From: Anaerovibrio sp. | GTDB taxonomy: Bacteria > Bacillota > Negativicutes > Selenomonadales > Selenomonadaceae | Reading direction: 5' to 3' | DNA length: 36,633 bases | Assembly: GCA_017475925.1 (NCBI GenBank) | Contig: JAFVER010000214.1 | Span: forward strand, 1-36,633 | In this document: in pieces, positions 7,737 through 15,268 of the stretch | Layout: every line of letters starts with the position of its first letter | Position numbering within the stretch: position 1 is the first letter of the stretch | Program-made: the position numbers and the translations under genes | The notes under the pieces: generated by a model | Told to the model about the DNA's origin: nothing | The model's input: only the letters and a program-made list of their open reading frames with translations | Databases searched by the model: none

Positions 7737-9287
7737 TTATTCTTTCTTATTCTGAATTTGGGGCAGTGTTATTACGATTGTAAGACCACCGCCAATTGTC
7801 TCTTCTGCCCAAATATCACCATTCATTCCCCGAATTATTTTGCGGGAAATGGCAAGCCCCAGACCGCTGCCCTTTGCCACGTTGCTTCTGGCTGGGTCAG
7901 TACGATAAAAGCTGTCAAACAATTTTGGTAAATCCTCCGTTGCTACTCCCATACCATCATCAGCAAAGGTGATAATATATTGATTATTTTTGCGTTCAAT
8001 GGAAATATGGACATTTACTGCATTGTTTTTTGAATATTTTTGACTGTTGGATAAAATATTGTCAATCACCCGCTGAAATTGTAGCCTATCGATGGATACA
8101 TTGCCGTAATCGGCCTCGGACAGGTTGATATCCATGGAAAGAAACAGGCTTTTATCATTGAGGATAGGGGCTTGTTCATTGTAAAAATCCGTAAAATAAT
8201 CTACCAAAGAAACAGCTTCCAGATTAAAGGGAATTCGTCCTAAATCCAGCTTGGAAAACAGAAACAGACTTTCTACCAGTTTTTCCATGGTAGTCGCCCC
8301 CTGAAGAATCATTTCAACATAATGACGTTGTTTTTCCGGGGTTTTGGCAATACCGTCCAATATGCCACTGGCATAGCCCTTCATGGAGGTCAGAGGGGTA
8401 GACAGGTCATGGGAAATACCAGCTATAAGCTCCTTGCGGTTTTCTTCGTATTTTTCCTGCTGTTCCCTGGCTTTTTTCAGCTCCAGTCGCATTTGCTCAA
8501 AATCCCGGCAGGCATCCCCAAATTCGTCCTGGGCTTTAATTTCAATGGGAGTATCCAGATTTCCCTGCCGGATTTCCGCTGATGCCTTTCTAAGAGCAGT
8601 GAGGGGTTCTAAAATTTGTCGGGAAAGAAGTCGGGATAGGTAAAAGCCCAATAAAATAACAAATAGAATGGCAACAATAACAACAATGGTAAGAATGGTG
8701 CTCCAGTCCTGCCGGGGATTTGGAACAGGAGGCTTGTCCCGTTGCAGTAAAGGGGCCTTTCCATAGGAATAGATAGTGGTCAGTCTATCAGAAGAAGTGT
8801 AGTTAAAAAGAAAAATGTCATCATCCCAAAGCATTGTAGAGGAGCCATGACTACGTGCCTTGACAGTTTCTATTATTGCATTGGCGTCAGCACCGGGAGA
8901 AGTATATATAATGTTGCCGTTTTCTGTAACCACACTTTGAATATTTTGCTGCTCTAATATATGTAGATCGTCCTCCATAGTAATATTATCGTGCTGCTGC
9001 ATCATTCGGCGGCGATTGTGCATTCCCATGCCATGTCCTCCGCCGTGCATAAATTCTCCGTTGTGTTCAATCTTGACCTTCAGGGCACTGACGGCAAACT
9101 GGATTGAAGGGGCGGGACCCTTTTCCGGCCACATGGAATTTACCTTCTCCTGGTCAGAGCCGCCCATCAGCCGCATTCCAAGAAAAAAGCTTCCACCGAT
9201 AATCACCAATATGCAAAAAGGGATAAATACCATCATGAAATTAGCTATAAATAACCGCTTGCGTAGGGAAAAATCTCTAAGCCGCAT
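7737..9287 (-). CDS. Sensor histidine kinase with His/Met-rich sensor loop
   Basis: The 516-residue membrane kinase has helices at about 17-38 and 197-219 flanking an extracytoplasmic domain of about 155 residues, then HAMP (220-275), HisKA with phospho-acceptor H293 in ISHDLSTPLT, and HATPase_c with the N box NILSNSQKYS (410-419), DDGMGV (443-448) and GSGLGLAIS (473-481). The sensor part has a striking His/Met/Gly-rich stretch, residues 76-100, with HGGGHGMGMH at 81-90, which suggests metal or cation binding, though this is not proven. It is transcribed with the response regulator downstream. The divergent neighbour encodes an exported PepSY-type protein that also has an HHRG stretch and Cys/Trp repeats, so the three may form one envelope-sensing unit. 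Confidence 0.9.
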   Translation of the reverse strand: MRLRDFSLRKRLFIANFMMVFIPFCILVIIGGSFFLGMRLMGGSDQEKVNSMWPEKGPAPSIQFAVSALKVKIEHNGEFMHGGGHGMGMHNRRRMMQQHDNITMEDDLHILEQQNIQSVVTENGNIIYTSPGADANAIIETVKARSHGSSTMLWDDDIFLFNYTSSDRLTTIYSYGKAPLLQRDKPPVPNPRQDWSTILTIVVIVAILFVILLGFYLSRLLSRQILEPLTALRKASAEIRQGNLDTPIEIKAQDEFGDACRDFEQMRLELKKAREQQEKYEENRKELIAGISHDLSTPLTSMKGYASGILDGIAKTPEKQRHYVEMILQGATTMEKLVESLFLFSKLDLGRIPFNLEAVSLVDYFTDFYNEQAPILNDKSLFLSMDINLSEADYGNVSIDRLQFQRVIDNILSNSQKYSKNNAVNVHISIERKNNQYIITFADDGMGVATEDLPKLFDSFYRTDPARSNVAKGSGLGLAISRKIIRGMNGDIWAEETIGGGLTIVITLPQIQNKKE

Positions 9288-9344
9288 GGGAATCCTTCTT
9301 TCTGTGATTGTTTATCAACTCAAATTATCAACTATTGTGTGTAT

Positions 9345-9360
9345 TTAATCAACACGCCCT
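9345..9360. repeat. End of the 161-bp element family
   Basis: TTAATCAACACGCCCT is identical to the right inverted end of the element at 28610-28770. Nothing else of that element is recognisable here. It joins directly to a truncated copy of the 203-bp family, indicating stacked insertions upstream of the kinase gene. Confidence 0.7.
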
Positions 9361-9438
9361 AAGTACCAAGGCAAAATAATGTCCGCGTTTAGACTATACA
9401 CCTAGCTTTTAATAGTGTTAGCACATTCGAAGTTTAAG
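9358..9438 (+). repeat. Right half of the 203-bp element family
   Basis: From CTAAGTACCAAGGCAAAATA onward the sequence matches the right half of the intact copy at 21142-21344, including ACACCTAGCTTT, and ends in a degenerate GAAGTTTAAG outer end. The left half is absent and replaced by the end of a different element at 9345-9360. Confidence 0.75.
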
Positions 9439-9502
9439 TCATTAATATTATATAGTATAGCTTTAACAAAAGCATAAACTGATGAAATAAATTTTTTTGA
9501 AA

Positions 9503-9535
9503 TTGTTAAAATGTTGTTTATAATTTGTTTATAAT
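9503..9535 (+). promoter_or_regulatory. Three 11-bp direct repeats, candidate response-regulator operator
   Basis: TTGTTAAAATG (9503-9513) is followed by two identical TTGTTTATAAT units (9514-9524 and 9525-9535), exactly one helical turn apart. Tandem sites with 11-bp spacing are the usual binding mode of OmpR/PhoB-family regulators, and such a regulator is encoded divergently. The units also contain TATAAT-like -10 hexamers. They lie about 95 bp before the PepSY gene start. Direct binding is inference. Confidence 0.5.
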
Positions 9536-9628
9536 TAGAGAATATACTATAGCCATGGTCAATGGAGATGGTGATAAATACCATCGCTACAAAATATGTA
9601 ATTAATGAAGTTAAGGGAGGAACAGATT

Positions 9629-10414
9629 ATGGATAAGAAGAATATTTTAAAAAAGGTAGGTATTGGTGTTCTGGTAGGTGCCGTAGCAGTGGGAGGCTTT
9701 TCCTTTTACCATTATCAGCAAAGGATAAGTGATTTTCACCGGGTGGCTGAGGCCAAAACCCAGATGGTGGCTCATGAAGCAGAAAAAAATAATGTGACAC
9801 TTATTGATGAAGCACAGGTAAAAACCATAGCAGCAGATGCCATGGGAGTAGATGAAGCTAAAATCACCTGGAACGAGATTTTCCTAATGGAGCGTCCTGG
9901 TAGGATGGGACTTCATCATCGTGGAGCCTTTGGTCCCCAGGGACGGCCTGATATGCCAGGTCAGTCTGAGCAAAACGGTATGCAGGGACAGCCGGCCATG
10001 GATGCTGAGTATTTCTGTGGTCCAAATGGCCCAAGAGGTAGGAGAGGCTATGGTAATGGCGGTCAGGGCTATGGCTGCTGGGATCAGGGGCAGGGTCAGG
10101 GCTATGGCTGTTGGGATCAGGGCCGGGAGTATGGCCCACATCACAGAAGCTTTGATGGCAAACTACAGGAAAAAGCGACAAATGACAGCAATAATTCAGG
10201 CGATATAAAGGAAAGACCGGCATTGCCGCCGCAGGAGAACAATCTGGAGGCAAAGGAGTCTGCAACCCAGTCCGATTCAAATGGCAACAAGGTAAGAAGG
10301 TTTGATTTTCACCCTGTTTATAATGTGATGTGTGAGGCAAACGGAGTCAGGTACAATGTAAGAATAGATGCAGTTTCAGGTGAGGTTTATGGCTGTCATG
10401 TAGGCAGAAGATAA
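9629..10414 (+). CDS. Exported PepSY-type protein with Gly/Cys/Trp repeat insert
   Basis: The 261-residue protein has an N-terminal membrane anchor or uncleaved signal (about 8-26). Residues 45-85 resemble the first half of a PepSY domain (VTLIDEAQVKTIAADAMG, then AKITWNEIFL). The last 30 residues resemble the second half (YNVMCEANGVRYNVRIDAVSGEVYG). Between them lies about 130 residues of low-complexity Gly/Gln/Pro sequence, including two 11-residue repeats, GQGYGCWDQGQ and GQGYGCWDQGR (about 145-166), encoded by a 33-bp DNA repeat at 10061-10126. PepSY proteins are extracytoplasmic inhibitors or sensors often encoded beside two-component systems, as here. The ATG at 9629 follows AGGGAGGA; an upstream in-frame start at 9605 lacks a ribosome site. 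Function inside the envelope is inferred. Confidence 0.72.
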   Translation: MDKKNILKKVGIGVLVGAVAVGGFSFYHYQQRISDFHRVAEAKTQMVAHEAEKNNVTLIDEAQVKTIAADAMGVDEAKITWNEIFLMERPGRMGLHHRGAFGPQGRPDMPGQSEQNGMQGQPAMDAEYFCGPNGPRGRRGYGNGGQGYGCWDQGQGQGYGCWDQGREYGPHHRSFDGKLQEKATNDSNNSGDIKERPALPPQENNLEAKESATQSDSNGNKVRRFDFHPVYNVMCEANGVRYNVRIDAVSGEVYGCHVGRR

Positions 10415-10429
10415 AATATAACTCGGTGA

Positions 10430-10630
10430 AAGATGTCCCTTGCCTCTACGGGCAGGGAAAAGTAAACTTTAACAGGTGGTGAGCATATCTCCCACCAAGT
10501 TGCGACGCGAAGCTAGTCCCTTTAGGGGAAACGTTAATTTGGAAGATTTTTCTTCTTTGAAGAAAAATTTGAACAATGACGTTATAGACGCTCTGACGAT
10601 GGTGTAATATCATCCTCGGAGCGTTTTTGA
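10430..10630 (+). ncRNA. Candidate structured RNA ending in an intrinsic terminator
   Basis: This stretch has no credible protein gene but folds into successive hairpins: TCCC(T)TGCC/GGCAGGGA (10436-10458); AACTT/AAGTT enclosing GGTGGTGAG/CTCCCACC (10465-10501); a small CCC/GGG loop (10518-10527); ATTTTTCTTC/GAAGAAAAAT with a TTT loop (10546-10568); and a terminator ACGCTC..GATG/CATC..GAGCGT followed by TTTTT (10588-10629). Unpaired ACGCGAAGCTAG lies between hairpins. It starts shortly after the PepSY gene, so it could be an independent small RNA or a long structured 3' end of that transcript. It does not match T-box, c-di-GMP, SRP or tmRNA landmarks that I can recall. Class unknown. Confidence 0.4.
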
Positions 10631-10640
10631 TATATAATTT

Positions 10641-10760
10641 AAACGTCCCCCACATGTATAATTGATGAATTTATGCCAGGTAAATGCCTAACGCAGAATG
10701 CTTGCGCGCATAAATTTTGCCCCTACGCTAACGGGTGTTAAGACTCTGGTCTTACTGGTG
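10641..10760 (+). repeat. Truncated copy of the composite element
   Basis: The sequence opens with the outer end of the 203-bp family (AAACGTCCCCCACATGTATA), continues with its left arm (GCCTAACGCAGAATGCTTGC) and then passes into the 125-bp family at exactly the junction seen at 24.65 kb (AAATTTTGCCCCTACGCTAA). It fades out inside the first hairpin, near 10760. From there to the next element at 10855 I see nothing recognisable. Confidence 0.75.
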
Positions 10761-10854
10761 GAATTATTATTCTGACAGAAGAATGAGTAAATATTTGCAT
10801 TCCATTGAGTTTTGTTGATACAGCTAGTCTTTTATGATTAAATATAGAGGTGAT

Positions 10855-10984
10855 TTTTATCCGATGCTAACGGGCGCTAAGACTCCAGCTTTTAAAGCGG
10901 TAGATAAGCGCCCGTAAAGCCCTGGGCAAATTCGGCTAAATTCAGTGGGAGTCCAAAACTCCCGCTGAATAAGCCTCATTTTAT
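10855..10984 (+). mobile_element. 125-bp double-hairpin element, copy A
   Basis: TTTTAT at 10855-10860 and 10979-10984 bound a 124-bp unit. Hairpin 1 is ACGGGCGCT/AGCGCCCGT (10870-10915). Hairpin 2 is TTCAGTGGGAGT/ACTCCCGCTGAA (10931-10959). There are no terminal inverted repeats and no coding capacity. It lies directly before the ribosome site of the split PAP2 gene. The internal loop of hairpin 1 differs from the other copies, which argues against a very recent duplication. Confidence 0.8.
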
Positions 10985-11006
10985 AAAGTAAGGAGATAAG
11001 ATAGTA

Positions 11007-11219
11007 ATGGACTGGATTGTTAATTGGGATCATACAATAATTTTTGCTGTACAGGAAAGCCTGGTAAATGCAGATATTACACCGTTCATGGAGGCTTTAT
11101 CAGCTGTTGGTGAGTACGGAATGTTATGGATTGTTTTAGGATTAATATTATGCTGTACAAAAAAATACCGCCGGGTAGGAATGGCAGTATTATTGGGGCT
11201 GATTTTTACCCTATACTAA
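11007..11219 (+). pseudogene. PAP2 phosphatase gene, 5' part (split by insertion)
   Basis: This frame encodes about 68 residues of the N-terminal part of a PAP2-family membrane phosphatase: an amphipathic start MDWIVNWDHTI and two membrane helices (about 24-45 and 55-67). It then runs two codons into the inserted 125-bp element and stops at TAA. The codon for Thr at 11208-11210 is the last host codon. Joining base 11209 to base 11335 restores one continuous frame with the downstream part (GLIFT followed by MVVGNVFIKG). By itself this part has none of the phosphatase residues. The ATG follows AAGGAG about 12 bases upstream. Confidence 0.8.
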
Positions 11220-11334
11220 CGGGCGCTAAGGCTCCCATCCTCTTAGGTGGGAGTTAAGCGCCCATAAGCTTAGGATTTATTCGACTATGATTCAGTGGGA
11301 GTTAAAAGCTCCCACTGAATAAGTCTCATTTTAC
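11204..11334 (+). mobile_element. 125-bp double-hairpin element, copy B, inside the PAP2 gene
   Basis: TTTTAC at 11204-11209 and again at 11329-11334 are 125 bp apart. Hairpin 1 pairs GGGCGCT with AGCGCCC (11221-11263) and has an inner CTCCCA/TGGGAG stem. Hairpin 2 is TTCAGTGGGAG/CTCCCACTGAA (11291-11319). The insertion interrupts the phosphatase frame between its second and third helices. Removing one repeat plus the element (125 bp) restores the frame exactly, which defines the element ends better than any other copy. Confidence 0.88.
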
Positions 11335-11335
11335 T

Positions 11336-11671
11336 ATGGTTGTGGGAAATGTATTTATAAAGGGCTTAGTGATGCGAACCAGACCCTGCTACGATTTTCC
11401 TGGGGTTTCAGTGGCATCTGTATTGCCGGCTGTTACCAGCTACTCCTTTCCATCGGGACATACCTTTAGCTCCTTTGCAGCTGCAACAGCTATTGCCTGC
11501 TTTGGCAGAAAATGGTGGACGATTTGTGCCTATGGTGTAGCCTTTATCATGGGCTTTTCCCGCATATATCTTTTTGTGCATTATCCAAGTGATGTACTGA
11601 CCGGTCTGGTTCTGGGAATAATATTTGGTATATTGGCCTGGAAAATATGTAATTGGAAAAAGGTGGATTAG
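11336..11671 (+). pseudogene. PAP2 phosphatase gene, 3' part with all catalytic motifs
   Basis: This 111-codon frame holds the full PAP2 acid-phosphatase signature: KGLVMRTRP (K-x6-RP), PSGHTFSS (catalytic SGH) and SRIYLFVHYPSD (S-R-x5-H-x3-D), within three or four hydrophobic segments. PAP2 membrane proteins dephosphorylate lipid phosphates such as undecaprenyl or phosphatidylglycerol phosphate. The intact product would be about 180 residues, normal for the small membrane type. An ATG at 11336 exists but has no ribosome site, because the bases before it belong to the inserted element. Without the first helices a working enzyme is doubtful, so I call the gene disrupted. The TAG stop directly abuts a fragment of the 161-bp element family. 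Confidence 0.82.
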
Positions 11672-11708
11672 AGCATGTTGCTTAAATGAGTTCGTCTTAA
11701 TGTGCGGA
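11669..11708 (+). repeat. Left-end fragment of the 161-bp element family
   Basis: From the TAG stop of the PAP2 gene onward, about 39 bp (AGCATGTTGCTTAAATGAG and on to TGCGG) match the left end of the element at 28610, with roughly eight differences. In both places the element end begins at a TAG stop codon. The ribosome site of the acetyltransferase gene follows at once, so the fragment may form part of its leader. Confidence 0.6.
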
Positions 11709-11718
11709 GGTGTGCTTT

Positions 11719-12324
11719 ATGTTGTCGGAAAAAGAAAAAATGCTTAAAGGGGAATGGTTCCAGGACAATGAGCCATGGATGGTAAAGCAACGGGCCCTGG
11801 CTGGAAATACCAGCACTATTTATAACCAAACCATGGTGGAGGAAAAAGAGAAAAGGGATAAACTGCTGAAAGAGCTATTGGGGAGCTTTGGCAAAAATTC
11901 CTTTATAGCCAATGGCGTTCAGTTTGATTATGGCTGCAATATTTATATAGGGGATGATGTATATATAAACTTCAATGTGGTGTTTTTGGATGGTAATGAA
12001 ATTCATATTGGAAACCGTTGCCTGATTGGTCCTGGAGTGCTGTTTGCAACCCCATCTCATCCGTTGGTGGCCCAGGAAAGGTCTAAGCATTTCAATGAAT
12101 ATGGGGCTTATTTTCCAGAAAAGGTTGAAAAAATTGTTTTGGAGGAAAATGTGTGGATAGGTGGAAATGCCACAATTATGCCTGGTGTAACGATAGGCAG
12201 GGGAGCAGTGATTGGGGGCGGCAGTGTTGTCACAAGGGATATACCGGCAAATTCCCTGGCTGTTGGCAACCCTTGTAAAGTAATCAGGCAAATTACCGAC
12301 AAAGACCGGGTGGGGATTCTGTAG
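11719..12324 (+). CDS. Maltose/galactoside O-acetyltransferase-type hexapeptide enzyme
   Basis: The 201-residue protein belongs to the left-handed beta-helix (hexapeptide repeat) acetyltransferases close to maltose O-acetyltransferase and NodL. The N-terminal Mac domain (about 1-55) contains GEWFQDNEPWMVKQRALA. The helix domain follows with IGDDVYINFNVVFLDG, IGNRCLIGPGVLFATPSHP (the catalytic His is in SHP) and the final coils VWIGGNATIMPGVTIGRGAV and GNPCKVIR. It would transfer acetyl from acetyl-CoA to a sugar hydroxyl in the cytoplasm; the real acceptor is unknown. The ATG at 11719 is eight bases after GGAGG. The gene is flanked by element debris on the left and element copy C on the right. 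Confidence 0.88.
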   Translation: MLSEKEKMLKGEWFQDNEPWMVKQRALAGNTSTIYNQTMVEEKEKRDKLLKELLGSFGKNSFIANGVQFDYGCNIYIGDDVYINFNVVFLDGNEIHIGNRCLIGPGVLFATPSHPLVAQERSKHFNEYGAYFPEKVEKIVLEENVWIGGNATIMPGVTIGRGAVIGGGSVVTRDIPANSLAVGNPCKVIRQITDKDRVGIL

Positions 12325-12352
12325 GATTTTAATTGTTCTGAGATGTGATATT

Positions 12353-12467
12353 ACGGGTGCTAAGACTCCCTCATCTAAGGTGGGAGTTAAGCACCCGTAA
12401 AGCAATGGGTAAATTCAACTAAATTCAGATGGAGTTTAAAACTCCACCTGAATAAGTTTCATTTTAT
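12353..12467 (+). mobile_element. 125-bp double-hairpin element, copy C
   Basis: Hairpin 1, ACGGGTGCT/AGCACCCGT (12353-12398), has an inner CTCCC/GGGAG stem and is perfectly paired. The T in GGGTGCT is matched by an A in the partner arm, whereas copies A and B have C and G, so pairing is preserved by paired changes. Hairpin 2 is TTCAGATGGAGT/ACTCCACCTGAA (12424-12452). The right end CATTTTAT is normal; the left end before the first stem is degraded. It lies about 65 bp before the helicase gene. Confidence 0.8.
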
Positions 12468-12533
12468 AATAGGGAAGCATATCGGGCAATGCAGCAATAA
12501 TATTATTAAATTTAGATTTTGGAGAAAATATCC

Positions 12534-15218
12534 ATGAATATAAAAGATAATCATCAGTCTGTTTTAAATGCCAAGCAGCAAAAGGTGGTGGATGAGCTTG
12601 AGAAAAATATCCTGCTTATTGCCTCAGCAGGAACTGGCAAAACCGATACTTTGGCGTATCGGATTGTCAACATTATTGAAAAGGGGCGGGCCAGGCCTGA
12701 GGAAATTTGCTGCCTGACGTTTACCAACAAGGCCTGTAATGAGATGAAAAAGCGAATTGTGGAGGTGGTGGGAGAAGCGGGCTCTCGTGTAACCATAATG
12801 ACCTTTCACAGCTTTTGTTATGAAATAATTCGCACTGAGGCCAAAAAGGCTGATATTGGCCTGCCGAATAATTCCATTATATTTGATGAAGAGGATTGTC
12901 TGGAAATAATAAAAAGCATTCCAGAATTTACTGGCTTGACTCCAAGGGCCAGTTATGCCGGTGCCGTACAGAAATTAATAAATCTTTTTAAGGAATATCG
13001 GGGAGAATACAATTTTTTTACGGCTGATGAAGCAGAGGATTATCAACAGGTAATTCATCGGCTTATTACAGAGCGGGGACAACGGGTGGAGGATGCCAGC
13101 CGCATAGGCTATGGCAGGCCCTCCGGGGATTTAATAATGGAATTTCAAAGTCATGGTGGAGAGCTTATGACAGCCTATGACAACACTCTTCGACAAAGTC
13201 ATGGCCTGGATTTCGGTGATCTTATTAACATAGCGTTTTTTCTTCTACAGGATAAAGAAAGACAAGGTCAATGGCAGAAAAAATATAAATATTGGTGCAT
13301 AGACGAGGTGCAGGATACCAGTCGATTGGAATATACGGTGCTGGAAAGCCTTTTTGGCGATAATAATGTCATTATGTGCGGTGATTTTTTCCAGACTATT
13401 TATGAATGGCGAGGGTCTCAGCCTGACTTGATTTTTGATAAATTCATGAAGGGCTATACACCTGAGCTGGTGGTATATAATCAAAATTATCGCTCTACCC
13501 AAATCCTGCTGCATAGTTCCTATGAATATCTGAAAAATCGGTTTCCGGAAATGGTAGGTAATTTTTTTGCCGAGGATGCCATGGCCATGTCCGTTGAGCA
13601 AGGGGAGAAAATTTCTTTTAAAATTTTCAACAGTACATATCTGGAGGCCCATTGGATTTACATGACCCTGCAGCGGTTAAAGCCGGAGGATTTGTCCAAG
13701 GTGTGTATATTGACCAGGTCTAATACTTATAATAAGCTTCTATCCAGAGCTTTTCAGCAGATAATTGATAAGCGGCAGCACAATCAATATGCGGCTGGAG
13801 GCAGCTTTACTGATTTTAAGCTTGAATTTATGCTGGTGGATGAGTTTAAGTTTTTTCGTCGTAAGGAAATCAAGGATGTGCTGGCAGTATTTAATATTCT
13901 GGCAAATAACTGGGATGATACCAGCGTTTGCCGGATAGCCAAGGAGTATGCCAAGGGAATTGGGGCGAAAACCGTTGACCGGCTTAAATCCAGTGAAGCA
14001 TTGCATCTAGGCATTCGCCCCTGTGATATTCTGCATCCTTCTACTGTTAAATATGATGAACCCTTCGAAATGCTTCGTCGGGAGCTGGAAAACAGCAATG
14101 TGGTGGTTTTTGATGTAGAGTCTACCGGCCTGGATACGGCACGGGATGAAATCGTGCAGCTTGCAGCCATCCGCATTGACCGTGCCGGGGGGATAAAGGA
14201 TAGAATGAATTTGCTGCTGCAGGCTACCAAATCAGTGGGTGACTCAGTGAACACTCATCATATCACTGATGAAAGGCTGGCAGCCGATGGAGTAGCTCCT
14301 CAGGTCGGCCTGCAGAAATTTCTTGATTTTGCAAGGGGAAGTGTTATTGTAGGACACAATGTTGGCTATGATTTGTCGATTTTGGACAGTCAGTTGGCCA
14401 GGCTGGACATGGATAAGCTGCAATACATAACCTATTATGATACCCTGGATATTTTTCGGCGATTTTATCCCCAGCTTAAAAATCATAAGCTGTCCACCAT
14501 AGGGGAGTTTTGTCAGGTCAGTCATGTATCGACCCATGATGCTTATGATGATATATGTGCCACCGGCGAATGTCTGATTTATGCAATGAACAACAACATT
14601 GCTCAGGGAATTGATGAACGACGGCGGTTTTTTGCCAGGTATGCCAAGTATTTTGCGCCTTTTGCCGAAATAATTAATGAATTCCGTGGCTTGATGACTG
14701 TCAAGCGTCCCTATGAGCTGATGGTGGATATAATAAAGGCTGAGGCTTTGGGCATATTAGAGGCATACAAACGGGAGGATGAGATAGCTCAGAGCCGTGG
14801 GAGCGCCAATAGCCGGGTGGAAAATCTCCGCAGTCTTTACCGGATTATTCGTGAGTGGGATAATATCAGCCAGTCTACCCTTGATGGCATAAAAAAATTA
14901 CTTAACATTACCTCCCTTTCCAATACGGAGTTTGATATGATGCTGGCTGATCATCCTAAAATTCCAATTATTACGGTGCATCAGGCCAAGGGCTTGGAAT
15001 TTGATCAGGTATTTTTTGCCGGACTGCAGGAGGGAACCTTTCCCAGCAGCTTTTCCTTAAAGAATGACAATCTTGACGAGGAAGCCAGGCTGTTTTACGT
15101 GGGGATTACCCGGGCCAAGAAGGAGTTGTTCCTGACCTCGGCTATAAATCGTGACAAGAATACTATCCCCTGTCGGTTTATAAATTGTATCCCTAAAGAA
15201 AATATTGAACAACAATAA
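12534..15218 (+). CDS. UvrD/Rep-type helicase with embedded DnaQ-like exonuclease
   Basis: The 894-residue protein combines two activities. Residues 1-510 form the first part of an SF1A helicase: Walker A ASAGTGKT (30-37), motif Ia LTFTNKACNEMKKR, TFHSFCYE, Walker B WCIDEVQDTS, GDFFQTIYEWRG and the motif IV region YNQNYRST. Residues about 522-690 are a DEDDh exonuclease: D527 and E529 in VVFDVESTGLD, VGHNVGYDLSILD, and H668/D673 in HDAYDD. The helicase then resumes with motifs V and VI, TVHQAKGLEFDQVFFAG and EARLFYVGITRAKKELFL (about 812-870). It probably works in DNA repair or in processing of replication ends. The ATG at 12534 is eight bases after GGAGAA. No partner gene is adjacent; element copies flank it on both sides. 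Confidence 0.87.
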   Translation: MNIKDNHQSVLNAKQQKVVDELEKNILLIASAGTGKTDTLAYRIVNIIEKGRARPEEICCLTFTNKACNEMKKRIVEVVGEAGSRVTIMTFHSFCYEIIRTEAKKADIGLPNNSIIFDEEDCLEIIKSIPEFTGLTPRASYAGAVQKLINLFKEYRGEYNFFTADEAEDYQQVIHRLITERGQRVEDASRIGYGRPSGDLIMEFQSHGGELMTAYDNTLRQSHGLDFGDLINIAFFLLQDKERQGQWQKKYKYWCIDEVQDTSRLEYTVLESLFGDNNVIMCGDFFQTIYEWRGSQPDLIFDKFMKGYTPELVVYNQNYRSTQILLHSSYEYLKNRFPEMVGNFFAEDAMAMSVEQGEKISFKIFNSTYLEAHWIYMTLQRLKPEDLSKVCILTRSNTYNKLLSRAFQQIIDKRQHNQYAAGGSFTDFKLEFMLVDEFKFFRRKEIKDVLAVFNILANNWDDTSVCRIAKEYAKGIGAKTVDRLKSSEALHLGIRPCDILHPSTVKYDEPFEMLRRELENSNVVVFDVESTGLDTARDEIVQLAAIRIDRAGGIKDRMNLLLQATKSVGDSVNTHHITDERLAADGVAPQVGLQKFLDFARGSVIVGHNVGYDLSILDSQLARLDMDKLQYITYYDTLDIFRRFYPQLKNHKLSTIGEFCQVSHVSTHDAYDDICATGECLIYAMNNNIAQGIDERRRFFARYAKYFAPFAEIINEFRGLMTVKRPYELMVDIIKAEALGILEAYKREDEIAQSRGSANSRVENLRSLYRIIREWDNISQSTLDGIKKLLNITSLSNTEFDMMLADHPKIPIITVHQAKGLEFDQVFFAGLQEGTFPSSFSLKNDNLDEEARLFYVGITRAKKELFLTSAINRDKNTIPCRFINCIPKENIEQQ

Positions 15219-15268
15219 AGGAAAGATGGAGCTCTTTGTTGAAATATACAGTTAGAGATTGGTCTGCT

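Noticed and set aside
9864..10340. Antisense and alternate-frame open frames in the PepSY gene
   Set aside because: They are shadows caused by Gly/Gln-rich codon bias; the plus-strand frame has a good ribosome site and PepSY similarity at both ends.
10465..10520. T-box or c-di-GMP-I riboswitch, prompted by AGGTGGTGAGC and GACGCGAAGCTAG
   Set aside because: The T-box GGTGGNACCGCG core is absent, the c-di-GMP GNRA loop and its receptor partner are missing, and no gene follows to be regulated.
11204..11334. Self-splicing intron in the PAP2 gene
   Set aside because: At 125 bp with two simple hairpins it is far too small and lacks group I or II core motifs; multiple intergenic copies fit a mobile DNA element better.
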